From: a bacterium
GTDB taxonomy: Bacteria; Spirochaetota; Spirochaetia; Treponematales; Rectinemataceae
Assembly (NCBI GenBank): GCA_021813065.1
Contig: JAKALZ010000060.1
Span: 1 to 8,870, forward strand
DNA: 8,870 bases
Direction: 5' to 3'
The translations under genes and the position numbers were made by a program. Under the pieces are notes generated by a model. It saw only the letters and a list, made by a program, of their open reading frames with translations. It was not told the DNA's origin and made no database searches. Shown here piece by piece: positions 1 to 6,691 of this stretch (the first letter of the stretch is position 1; every line of letters starts with the position of its first letter).

Positions 1-288
1 GAGCGCCACGACAATGGGTACCTTATCACGGCAGGCAATCTTCGCGTCTATATCGCGGGAGACACCGAGCCCACCGCTGCGATGGCAACACTGGGGCGCG
101 TTGACATCGCCTTTCTGCCCATGAACCAGCCCTACACGATGACACCCGAGCAGGCGGCTTCCACCGCGCGCACTATCCGTCCCAGAATACTCTATCCTTA
201 CCACTTTGGCTCGACGGACACGAAAACCCTCGTACAACTTCTTGCCCAGGACCGCGACATAGACGTCAGAATCAGAGATCTCCAATAG
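1..288 (+). CDS. MBL-fold metal-dependent hydrolase, C-terminal part (5' end outside window)
   Basis: Frame 1 is open from the first base to a TAG at 286-288, giving the last 95 residues of a protein whose start lies upstream. The fragment shows VYIAGDTE, the usual strand and metal-ligand Asp of metallo-beta-lactamase-fold hydrolases. It is followed by DIAFLPMNQPYTM and then YPYHFGS, which carries the C-terminal ligand His. This order matches the UlaG-like MBL hydrolases, which are cytoplasmic and bind two metal ions; the substrate cannot be told from the fragment. The ATG at 82 is internal, because the essential GDTE strand lies before it. The stop codon is 9 nt from the next start, so the gene is probably cotranscribed with the metal transporter. 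The family call is solid; the exact function is unknown. Confidence 0.85.
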   Translation, partial: ERHDNGYLITAGNLRVYIAGDTEPTAAMATLGRVDIAFLPMNQPYTMTPEQAASTARTIRPRILYPYHFGSTDTKTLVQLLAQDRDIDVRIRDLQ

Positions 289-297
289 AGGAGCGCC

Positions 298-1629
298 ATG
301 CCAGCGACAACGCCCCAACAAGGCACACCGCCTCACCACCACCACGATCCTTCGCGCGCAGACTCGAAACTTGTCGCGGAGGCGAATGAGATTCTCCAAG
401 GCACGAGCAAAAAGGGGTTCATCGCGAGAATCCTTCCTTTTATGGGGCCGGCTTTCATCGCCAGCGTCGCATACGTCGACCCAGGCAATTTCGCGACGAA
501 CATTTCCGGCGGGGCGCAGTTCGGGTACCTCCTCCTGTGGGTCATCATTGGCAGCAACCTCATGGCGATGCTCATCCAGACCCTCGCCGCGAAGCTGGGT
601 ATCGCGACGGGCCACAATCTCGCGGAACACTGCCGCCTGAAGTACCGGCACCGAACCACCGTCGCGCTGTGGATTCTCATGGAGCTGGTCGCGATGGCAA
701 CTGACCTCGCGGAATTCTTGGGCGCGGCGGTAGGCTTCAATCTGCTCTTTGGCATTCCGCTCTGGCTGGCAGCGATTCTGACTGGAATCGCGACGTTCAT
801 CATCCTCGCGCTCGAGCGATATGGGTTCCGCTCGCTCGAAGCGGTGATTACCGGATTTGTTTCCGCCATCGCCATCAGCTATATTATTGAAATTTTCCTG
901 GGGAAGCCCGACTGGACGCAGGTTGCGCACCACGCATTTCTCCCGGAATTCAATGGTTCCGCGAGCATACTTCTAGCCGCTGGAATCCTGGGAGCGACAG
1001 TGATGCCTCACGCGATCTACCTCCACTCTTCGCTCACCCAGCACCGCGTGGTGGTTAAGGAGCCCGCTCTTCTTAAAAAGCTCTTCCGCTATGAAATTGT
1101 CGATGTAGTGGTGGCGATGGGCGTCGCGAGTCTCGTAAATGGCGCGATGCTCATCATGTCGGCCGCGACATTCCATGCGCAGGGGCTCACGCAGGTAGGC
1201 ACGCTTGAGGAAGCCTATAAAACGCTCGAACCATTGCTTGGAAAGGCCGCGAGCTGGGTGTTCGCGATTTCACTGCTCTTTTCGGGACTGTCTTCGGCAT
1301 CGGTCGGCACTATGGCCGGACAGATCATCATGCAGGGTTTCATGAATTTCGAAATTCCGGTGTGGTTGCGGCGAATAATCACGATGATTCCCTCGATCGT
1401 GATCATCGCGCTCGGTGTCGACCCTACCAAGGCGCTTGTCATCAGCCAGGTGCTCCTCAGCTTCGGATTGCCCTTCGCTATCATTCCGCTTATCTCTTTC
1501 ACAAGCAACAAAAAGCTCATGGGCGTTTTGGTCAACAAAAGAAGCACGAAAGCGTTGGCGATGTTGGCGGCGGGGATCATTCTTGTGCTGAATGTGTACC
1601 TTCTCTATATGACATTTGCTGGAGGCTGA
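298..1629 (+). CDS. mntH: NRAMP-family divalent metal (Mn2+/Fe2+) transporter
   Basis: A 443-residue inner-membrane protein with about 11 hydrophobic helices, the usual NRAMP length. It imports Mn2+ or Fe2+ with protons. TM1 carries the DPGN motif (61-64), with metal ligands Asp61 and Asn64. TM6 carries the motif ATVMPH (233-238), with ligand Met236 and the following His238. E129, D136 and E139 match, from memory of the DraNramp structure, the acidic proton-pathway residues. SQVLLSFGLPFAIIPL near the C terminus is the conserved TM10 segment. The hydrophilic N terminus (about 45 residues) holds a run of four histidines (13-16). The ATG at 298 follows a Shine-Dalgarno AGGAG (289-293) that begins right after the upstream TAG. 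The stop is 2 nt before the GTG of the stress protein, so the genes are probably translationally coupled. No MntR or Fur box is visible because the promoter is outside the window. Confidence 0.95.
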   Translation: MPATTPQQGTPPHHHHDPSRADSKLVAEANEILQGTSKKGFIARILPFMGPAFIASVAYVDPGNFATNISGGAQFGYLLLWVIIGSNLMAMLIQTLAAKLGIATGHNLAEHCRLKYRHRTTVALWILMELVAMATDLAEFLGAAVGFNLLFGIPLWLAAILTGIATFIILALERYGFRSLEAVITGFVSAIAISYIIEIFLGKPDWTQVAHHAFLPEFNGSASILLAAGILGATVMPHAIYLHSSLTQHRVVVKEPALLKKLFRYEIVDVVVAMGVASLVNGAMLIMSAATFHAQGLTQVGTLEEAYKTLEPLLGKAASWVFAISLLFSGLSSASVGTMAGQIIMQGFMNFEIPVWLRRIITMIPSIVIIALGVDPTKALVISQVLLSFGLPFAIIPLISFTSNKKLMGVLVNKRSTKALAMLAAGIILVLNVYLLYMTFAGG

Positions 1630-1631
1630 GC

Positions 1632-2540
1632 GTGGTTAAAAAAATAATGGTGCCGCTCGATGGTTCGAAGGCAGCCGAGAGTGCGCTCCAGTGGTCGGCA
1701 GAACTTGGCCGCATGTTTCACGCGAGAATCGTGCTCTTTCACGCGATCGAGGAAAATCCTCCAGAGCATATTCATGGCGAGTCTCATCTCAGGAACGAAG
1801 GCGAAGCAATCGAGTATCTCGAGCGCGCCATCTCAAACCTTCGCTCGAATTTCAATTTTGAGGGCGCGGTCTCGACCCATGTTCATGTAGAAGAGACCTC
1901 GGATGTCGCCACGAGCATCGCTGTCCACATGGAGGAACTCGATCCAGATCTCATTGTGATGTGCTCGCATGGACGAAGCGGATTCACGCGAACGTTTATT
2001 GGCTCCCTCGCGACAAGGGTGATTGGACTCGGTGTGGTGCCGGTATTTCTCATAAAGCCCGAGACGAACGTGGGCGGCGCGATGATCTTCGAGCGTGTGT
2101 TCGTTCCCCTCGACAATGCCTCAATCCATGACCGCGCGATTCCCTTTGGAGAAGAGTTCGCGCGCGCCTCGGGCGCCACGCTCACGCTGCTCTCGGTGGT
2201 ACCAAAATTCGGTTCGCTCAAGGGCAGAGACGGCGGGTGGGGCCTCATGTCGCCCGCCACTTCCACCGCTCTCCTTGAGCTCGAAGAGGCAAGCATGGGG
2301 GAACACCTTGATGAACACGCTTCGCAGAGTGCGGCGCGCGGGCTCGCGGTCGAAACCAAAGTGGTCCGCGGCGATCCTGCCAAAAAGATCGCGCAGGAGG
2401 CAGCGCGCCGCACTCCCTCGCTCATCGTGCTCGGCACGCACGGGCGCTCAGGTACTGAGGCATTCTGGAAAGGCTCGGTCGCCGCAAAAGTGGCAGCGCT
2501 CTCAAAGTCGCCACTTCTGCTGGTGCCGCTCCGCGAGTGA
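1632..2540 (+). CDS. Tandem universal stress protein (two Usp domains)
   Basis: A 302-residue cytoplasmic protein made of two Usp domains, about 1-145 and 148-302. Each begins with the beta1 pattern (KKIMVPLDGS; ERVFVPLDNAS). The second domain has a complete nucleotide-binding motif G-2x-G-9x-G-S (G268, G271, G281-S282). In the first, the opening Gly is Cys111 (CSHG, then G124-S125), so ATP binding there may be altered. The start is the GTG at 1632, preceded by GGAGG (1621-1625) at 6 nt spacing, which lies inside the last codons of the transporter gene. The frame is open further upstream to 1362, but that part overlaps the transporter and is not Usp-like. The 2-nt spacing implies an operon; a stress role tied to metal uptake or to the transporter is inference. 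The trigger is not known. Confidence 0.9.
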   Translation: MVKKIMVPLDGSKAAESALQWSAELGRMFHARIVLFHAIEENPPEHIHGESHLRNEGEAIEYLERAISNLRSNFNFEGAVSTHVHVEETSDVATSIAVHMEELDPDLIVMCSHGRSGFTRTFIGSLATRVIGLGVVPVFLIKPETNVGGAMIFERVFVPLDNASIHDRAIPFGEEFARASGATLTLLSVVPKFGSLKGRDGGWGLMSPATSTALLELEEASMGEHLDEHASQSAARGLAVETKVVRGDPAKKIAQEAARRTPSLIVLGTHGRSGTEAFWKGSVAAKVAALSKSPLLLVPLRE

Positions 2541-2566
2541 GGGTATTCGTGGCGACCGCCCGGCGA

Positions 2567-2630
2567 CTGTCATGCTCATTTACTGTCATGCTCACTTGCT
2601 GTCGCGTTCACTTGCTGTCGTCTTCCCTTG
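2567..2630. repeat. Four degenerate 16-bp tandem repeats
   Basis: Four head-to-tail 16-bp units without spacers: CTGTCATGCTCATTTA (2567-2582), CTGTCATGCTCACTTG (2583-2598), CTGTCGCGTTCACTTG (2599-2614) and CTGTCGTCTTCCCTTG (2615-2630). Each differs from its neighbour by a few bases, mostly transitions, and CTGTC is invariant. The array fills most of the gap between the stress-protein stop and the peroxidase gene. The bases before it (2541-2566) hold nothing recognisable. Confidence 0.8.
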
Positions 2631-2644
2631 CCGCGCGCCGGCAA
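2628..2644 (+). other. Hairpin TTGCCG-loop-CGGCAA between usp and tpx
   Basis: A perfect 6-bp inverted repeat, TTGCCG (2628-2633) and CGGCAA (2639-2644), with a 5-nt loop, is followed by the AT-rich stretch TATCCATATTTT. It could be a weak intrinsic terminator of the upstream operon, although the T-tract is poor. It could instead be a protein-binding palindrome in front of tpx. The left arm overlaps the last 3 bases of the repeat array and could also read as a weak -35 element (TTGCCG, 17 nt before TATTTT). Confidence 0.35.
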
Positions 2645-2650
2645 TATCCA

Positions 2651-2683
2651 TATTTTCATACATAGAATAACGTATCAGGAGGA
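2651..2683 (+). promoter_or_regulatory. Candidate tpx promoter -10 boxes and ribosome binding site
   Basis: Two candidate -10 boxes lie here: TAGAAT (2663-2668, 5 of 6 consensus bases, without a good -35) and TATTTT (2651-2656, 4 of 6, with TTGCCG 17 nt upstream). A strong Shine-Dalgarno AGGAGG (2677-2682) stands 6 nt before the ATG and fixes the start. Unlike the glmS and galU starts, this gene has a leadered arrangement. No OxyR- or PerR-type site was recognised. Confidence 0.4.
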
Positions 2684-2688
2684 TATAA

Positions 2689-3198
2689 ATGGCAACGATC
2701 ACATTCAAAGGCAATCCCGTTCAGACAATAGGCACTCTGCCCTCAAAAGGTTCCAAAGTCCCCGACTTCAAGCTCACCGGAGCCGATCTCGGCGATATCG
2801 GTTTGGGAAAATTCGAGGGAAAAGTGAAAATTTTGAACATCGTGCCGAGCCTCGACACCGGTGTCTGCGCCGCGAGCGCGAGAGCCTTCAACAAGGCGGC
2901 CGCTTCGCTCGGCAATATCGCGATTCTGACTATCTCAAGAGATCTGCCTTTCGCCCAGAAGCGATTCTGCGAGGCAGAAGGCATCGATAAGGTAATCACG
3001 CTCTCCGAGCTGCGCGACAGGGAGTTTGGCAAGGCGTACGGTGTCGAGATGATCTCGGGTCCACTCGCGGGGCTGCTCTCACGAGCGGTTGTCGTGCTGG
3101 ACGCATCCAACAGAGTTGTGTACACCGAACAAGTCCCTGAAATTGCCCAGGAGCCGAACTACCAGGCAGCGCTGGATGCGGCGAAAAAGGCGCTCTGA
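2689..3198 (+). CDS. tpx: Thiol peroxidase (Tpx-type atypical 2-Cys peroxiredoxin)
   Basis: A 169-residue protein matching E. coli Tpx in length and closely in sequence. It reduces hydroperoxides with electrons from thioredoxin. The Tpx N terminus (TFKGNPV) is present. PSLDTGVC (53-60) holds the peroxidatic Cys60 and the active-site Thr57. DLPFAQKRFC (85-94) holds the resolving Cys94, so both cysteines of the intramolecular disulfide are there. The C-terminal half (ITLSELRDREFGKAYGV, then GLLSRAVVVLD) is also typical. The ATG at 2689 has a strong AGGAGG. Its own candidate promoter lies upstream and it appears monocistronic, with a likely terminator about 90 bp downstream inside the convergent thioesterase gene. 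The start, the length and the catalytic residues leave little doubt. Confidence 0.96.
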   Translation: MATITFKGNPVQTIGTLPSKGSKVPDFKLTGADLGDIGLGKFEGKVKILNIVPSLDTGVCAASARAFNKAAASLGNIAILTISRDLPFAQKRFCEAEGIDKVITLSELRDREFGKAYGVEMISGPLAGLLSRAVVVLDASNRVVYTEQVPEIAQEPNYQAALDAAKKAL

Positions 3199-3224
3199 AT
3201 CATTGCGGGCGCTGAATCATTGCG
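3189..3224. repeat. Short tandem duplication across two convergent gene ends
   Basis: GGCGCTCTGAATCATTGCG (3189-3207) is directly followed by GGCGCTGAATCATTGCG (3208-3224), the same unit lacking two bases. The tpx stop TGA (3196-3198) is in the first copy. The complementary-strand stop of the thioesterase (3217-3219) is in the second. Only 18 bp separate the two coding regions. Confidence 0.8.
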
Positions 3225-4089
3225 AAGCATCGATCGCAGCGGTCAGGAAGTGGCCGCGCGCGGCGATCCCCTCGGTGCCAGTTATCGCGGCGAGCCACTC
3301 GGTCTCGCCGCTTTTTTTCCCCCAGACCCGCAGTGTTTCGCCATGCAATATTTCGTGCACAAAGTCCACTTTGATGCGCTGAAAACGCTGGTTTTCCCCA
3401 AGAGGAACCGTATCGCAGAGCCAGTTGATGAAATGCGCGTTGTTGACGTGGCCGTTGTAGTCCATGTGGCGGGCTCTCGCCTCAAGTGAAAAGACGCGCC
3501 TGAAGTTGTCGCTGGCGGGCTCATTCGATCCGCCGATCGAACGTTCATCGCTTGCGCGCTCTCCGCTCGCGCCTCCGTCCTCGCCAAGCGCGCGGTATGT
3601 TTCGCGTTGCCCCGATTCAGGCGGTTCAAGCGCTTTAAAGGGCAACGCGTCGATTCCGGGTTCGAGATCATCGAAAGGCCAGGAATAGTCGGTCGAGAGA
3701 TCGAGCGGCAGGTTGCGTTCGGGGCGCAGCACGCGGCGTGTAGCCATCTCGACAATGATGTACTCATACACAGCGCCCGCATACTTCTTTCCTGATTCGC
3801 TCACAAGTTCGAGACAGCGCTGCGCAAAGAGCCGCTTCGTACCGGAAGGCCAGGTCCGGACGATGACGCGCTGGCCTTGGCGTGGCATCGACTCGATCCG
3901 TATGTCGATGCGCGAGAGCATCCAGGTCAGACCGCGCGCCCACATATCCTCCATGCCGATACCGAGCGTCGCCGCGTGCGCTCCCGCCGTTTCCTGAAAG
4001 AAATTAGCGATCGCGAAGGGTTTGAGCGAGCCTCCGTAGCCGCAATCGTAACCTCGCACATCGTAGTGGATCTCGAGTGGTTGTATCAT
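3217..4089 (-). CDS. Acyl-ACP thioesterase (FatA/FatB-like double hotdog)
   Basis: A 290-residue protein that hydrolyses acyl-ACP to free fatty acid and ACP. The N-terminal hotdog begins IHYDVRGYDCGYGG, with FFQETAGAHAATLGIG and the substrate-lining GLTWMLSRIDIRI. The C-terminal hotdog carries DYNGHVNNAHFINW, with the catalytic-type Asp210, Asn212 and His214. VDFVHEILHGE follows, where Glu246 could match the fourth active-site residue. Between the domains, residues about 156-194 form a Gly/Ser/Glu/Arg-rich, probably disordered linker. I chose the ATG at 4087-4089 because AAGGA stands 8 nt before it and the family homology starts there. In-frame ATGs at 4146 and 4158 would add 19-23 basic residues of no family character. 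The gene is divergent from glmS and convergent with tpx. Similar genes are known from several anaerobic bacterial groups. Substrate chain length cannot be judged. Confidence 0.88.
   Translation of the reverse strand: MIQPLEIHYDVRGYDCGYGGSLKPFAIANFFQETAGAHAATLGIGMEDMWARGLTWMLSRIDIRIESMPRQGQRVIVRTWPSGTKRLFAQRCLELVSESGKKYAGAVYEYIIVEMATRRVLRPERNLPLDLSTDYSWPFDDLEPGIDALPFKALEPPESGQRETYRALGEDGGASGERASDERSIGGSNEPASDNFRRVFSLEARARHMDYNGHVNNAHFINWLCDTVPLGENQRFQRIKVDFVHEILHGETLRVWGKKSGETEWLAAITGTEGIAARGHFLTAAIDASQ
3287..3318 (+). terminator. Rho-independent terminator for tpx, embedded in the antisense thioesterase gene
   Basis: A perfect 8-bp GC-rich stem, GCGGCGAG (3287-3294) paired with CTCGCCGC (3304-3311), has a 9-nt loop and is followed at once by seven T (3312-3318). 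Read on the plus strand this is a textbook intrinsic terminator 88 nt after the tpx stop. It falls within the C-terminal codons of the minus-strand gene. No better plus-strand candidate exists between the genes. Confidence 0.75.
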
Positions 4090-4156
4090 GATTTGATTCC
4101 TTATCAGGCGCTGGTCGCGCCGAGCCTCATGACGTGCCGTAGTCATGTCGCGCCTC

Positions 4157-4162
4157 ATTCTA
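4157..4162 (-). promoter_or_regulatory. Candidate -10 box for the acyl-ACP thioesterase gene
   Basis: Read on the minus strand, TAGAAT (5 of 6 consensus bases) would start transcription near 4150. That gives a leader of about 60 nt to the chosen ATG at 4089, with its AAGGA site. The -35 region is unconvincing (a run of T). If this promoter is right, the ATG at 4158 cannot be used, and the one at 4146 would have almost no leader. Confidence 0.35.
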
Positions 4163-4206
4163 GCGCGTTGATCGCGATTGAAAAAGGCGCCTAAAATTCA
4201 AACTCA

Positions 4207-4222
4207 TGGTATAATCGGGGAT
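4207..4222 (+). promoter_or_regulatory. Extended -10 promoter giving a probably leaderless glmS mRNA
   Basis: TGGTATAAT (4207-4215) is a perfect TGn-extended -10 element. Exactly 7 nt (CGGGGAT) separate the hexamer from the ATG at 4223, so transcription would start at or next to the initiation codon. No -35 hexamer stands at 16-18 bp spacing, as is common with extended -10 promoters. The GGGG at 4217-4220 is too close to the ATG to act as a normal Shine-Dalgarno site. Confidence 0.65.
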
Positions 4223-6640
4223 ATGTGCGGAATCGTTTCGCTTGTCTACAAGGATGAAAATCCTTCGATGGGGAAAGAGGCCGAAGCGCTGCTGAAGCGC
4301 CTCGAGTATCGCGGGTACGATTCGACAGGAGCCGCGTTTATCGGTGCCGACCGGCGCATCAGCCTGAGAAAGCAGGTCGGGGCGCCTTCGAAAGTCTGTC
4401 CTCTCTTGCATATCGACAGTTTCCAAGGTCAGCGATTCATCGGGCAAGTGCGCTGGGCGACTTATGGCGCCGTTACGGACATCAATAGCCAGCCCCACCA
4501 CGTGCGCTGCAAAATCGAACTTGTCGGTGCGCACAACGGCAACATCTCGAACACCGACACGCTCAAGTCATGGCTCACGGCGCGCGGACACGCGGTGGTC
4601 TCCGACAACGATGGCGAAATCATCGTTCACCTCATCGAAGAGCACTACGCGTCAGCCCAATCGCTCGCGAGTTCCGATCTCGCGTACCTTCGGAAGGCCT
4701 ATGCCAACGCAGGGCTCGCGGAGGGCGTTCCCGATGGCGTGCTGCGCATGATCGAAGCGATCCGCAAGGCCGAATCGCTGGCTGAAGGCTCCTACGCCGC
4801 GGCGATCGCGGACCCCAAGCTCCCTGGAGTTTTTGCGATAAAATCCGGCTCGTCGCTGTACGCGGGCATGGGCAGCGATTCGCACGGCGATTTCATTGTG
4901 CTCTCATCAGATCTCACGAGTGTGCTTTCCAAGACGCGCGCGCTCATTCCCCTCTCTGAGGGCGAGGGCATCTGGTTTACCGAAAATCAATACCTCGTGT
5001 TCAGCTTGCAGGGCCAGCCTTTTTTTTCGCATCCAAGACTTAAGCGATCGAAACTGTCGATCGGCGACACTCAGCTCTCGCACGAATATCAGCACTATAT
5101 GGAGCAAGAGATTTCTTCTGGGCCCAGCAATATCTCGCGGATACTGCGCTACTATTTCCGCGATCCGGCGCTGGAGCCCCTCTCCGAGCTCTTCGAGGAG
5201 CGCAAAGACGACTGCAAGGAAGCCGCTGACAGCATTTCCGCGCTGTCCGAGCGCTTTGGCACCGAAGCTCTGCTCTCGGGAATGCACGATGTGTTCAACT
5301 CCTCAGCGTGGAACGAGATCGAAGCGCGCGTCAACAACGCGGGCGCCGCGCACTTTGTGGCGCCGCGGTTCATTTCGGACGAAGCGGAACTCCTCAAGGA
5401 GCTCGCCGCGCTCGATCCGCAGGCGAGAGACAAGCTTCTTCTGATGGACAAGGTGATTGTGTGGCGAAAGCGGCGCGCGGTGCTCCGCTATACAGGAGAG
5501 CTCAAGAACGCGGTCCACGAAGCATCGCGCTCGGGAGGAAGGATTTTTCTGGTCGCGTCAGGAACTTCCTACCACGCGGCGCTCACTGCGGCGTACTTTT
5601 TCAACGAGATGGCGCACATTCCCGTCTATCCCTGCAACCCCGGCATTTTCCGCTCAATGTACTTCAATTGCCTCGGACCGAACGATCTCATCATCGGCAT
5701 TTCGCAGTCGGGCGAGACCAAGGACCTCGTCGACATCTTCCAGGATGTCAAGAAGATGAATGCATCGATCCGCCTTGTGAGCATCGTGAACAACGAAAAC
5801 AGTCGAATCCCCCAGGAACTCTCCGACTTCTACCTGCCATTGCTCTGCGGACCCGAGATCGCGGTAGCGGCCACCAAATCGTTTACGAGCCAAGTCGCCA
5901 TTCTCTACCTTCTCGCCGCGAGTTTCTCGCTCCCTGAAACGAAGATCCGCGACAACCTTCTCAAAGCCAAGGATCTCATGACCGAGACCATCGAAACGCG
6001 CATGGGCGATATCGAAAGCGTTGCCGCGCATCTCTATGCCGCGCCATCGATCCACATTCTCGGCACGGGGCTCATCGGATTGGCACGCGAGGGTGCGCTC
6101 AAGATCCGCGAAGTCGTGCTCAACCACACCGAAGGCTACGATGCGGCGGAGTTCAAGCACGGGCCGAACACAATCCTCGGTAGAAACACCATTCTGTCGC
6201 TGGCCGATCTTGAAAAACTCGCGGTTGGAGTTCCTTTCGAGGGCATCAGCGATACGCTCTTTGACAAGCTTGCGAACAACTACCCGCTCGTTTTCGTCTG
6301 CCCTCCCGAGGAGCGCGACCGACGCATCACTATAAGTCAGATTCATACGCATAAAATTCGCGGGGCCGACATCGTGCTCATCGCCGAGCCGCAGCAGGAG
6401 CTCGCGCTGGCGGTAGAGGGAGCGCCGATGGGTGTGGAGAAGTATTGGTCGAAGTATATTCCGCTGCCGCAATCGGGCGACACTTGTCTCTTCGTGTTCT
6501 GCGCCACCATCGTGCTGCAGTATCTGGCATACCGCATGTCCGTGCGCAAAATGGAGTGGCTCGATTCGCTGGGCATCCAAAACCACGGAGTGCACCCGGA
6601 CGCGCCGAAGAACGTCTCGAAATCGATCACAGTGGACTGA
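4223..6640 (+). CDS. glmS: Glutamine--fructose-6-phosphate aminotransferase (isomerizing), enlarged form
   Basis: It makes glucosamine-6-phosphate from fructose-6-phosphate and glutamine, the first step to UDP-GlcNAc. The start must be the ATG at 4223: MCGIV puts the catalytic Cys2 at the N terminus after Met removal. A TTG 45 nt upstream in frame would bury it. Glutaminase domain (about 1-297): YRGYDS, RWATYG (77-82), HNG (104-106), D130. Two histidines usual in this motif (E. coli GHTRWATHG) are Gln75 and Tyr81 here. SIS1 (about 430-570): SGTSYHA, SQSGETK, TKSFTSQ. SIS2 (about 600-775): REGALKIRE with E623, K627 and E630, then KHGP (645-648). The C-terminal tail NVSKSITVD has the conserved Lys800. 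The 805 residues exceed the usual ~610 through roughly 30 extra near 142-175, about 105 between the domains (about 298-440) and about 50 after KHGP. It is probably still active. Confidence 0.93.
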   Translation: MCGIVSLVYKDENPSMGKEAEALLKRLEYRGYDSTGAAFIGADRRISLRKQVGAPSKVCPLLHIDSFQGQRFIGQVRWATYGAVTDINSQPHHVRCKIELVGAHNGNISNTDTLKSWLTARGHAVVSDNDGEIIVHLIEEHYASAQSLASSDLAYLRKAYANAGLAEGVPDGVLRMIEAIRKAESLAEGSYAAAIADPKLPGVFAIKSGSSLYAGMGSDSHGDFIVLSSDLTSVLSKTRALIPLSEGEGIWFTENQYLVFSLQGQPFFSHPRLKRSKLSIGDTQLSHEYQHYMEQEISSGPSNISRILRYYFRDPALEPLSELFEERKDDCKEAADSISALSERFGTEALLSGMHDVFNSSAWNEIEARVNNAGAAHFVAPRFISDEAELLKELAALDPQARDKLLLMDKVIVWRKRRAVLRYTGELKNAVHEASRSGGRIFLVASGTSYHAALTAAYFFNEMAHIPVYPCNPGIFRSMYFNCLGPNDLIIGISQSGETKDLVDIFQDVKKMNASIRLVSIVNNENSRIPQELSDFYLPLLCGPEIAVAATKSFTSQVAILYLLAASFSLPETKIRDNLLKAKDLMTETIETRMGDIESVAAHLYAAPSIHILGTGLIGLAREGALKIREVVLNHTEGYDAAEFKHGPNTILGRNTILSLADLEKLAVGVPFEGISDTLFDKLANNYPLVFVCPPEERDRRITISQIHTHKIRGADIVLIAEPQQELALAVEGAPMGVEKYWSKYIPLPQSGDTCLFVFCATIVLQYLAYRMSVRKMEWLDSLGIQNHGVHPDAPKNVSKSITVD

Positions 6641-6691
6641 AGGATTGAAACGCCAACCGCCGGCCGTTCCGCGCGAACAAAGGAGCCCCGC

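Noticed and set aside
333..875. Minus-strand frame opposite the transporter (180 codons)
   Set aside because: It is a shadow of the NRAMP gene; its composition mirrors complementary membrane codons and no family is recognised.
1362..1631. Upstream extension of the stress-protein frame to an ATG at 1362
   Set aside because: It overlaps the transporter gene out of frame and its translation has no Usp character. GTG at 1632 has GGAGG at good spacing and begins exactly at the domain.
2567..2630. CRISPR array
   Set aside because: The 16-bp units abut directly with no spacers and no cas genes are nearby. The same holds for the 20-bp array at 7827-7896.
4090..4158. Longer thioesterase start at 4158 or 4146
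   Set aside because: The added residues are basic and lack family similarity. The 4158 ATG overlaps a -10-like box. The 4146 ATG keeps a possible GAGG, so it is not fully excluded.
4178..4222. TTG start 45 nt upstream of glmS
   Set aside because: It would bury the catalytic N-terminal Cys and would run through the -10 promoter box.
5654..6595. Long minus-strand open frame opposite glmS (313 codons)
   Set aside because: It is antisense to a clearly functional gene, has no recognisable domain, and such frames are expected in GC-rich coding sequence.
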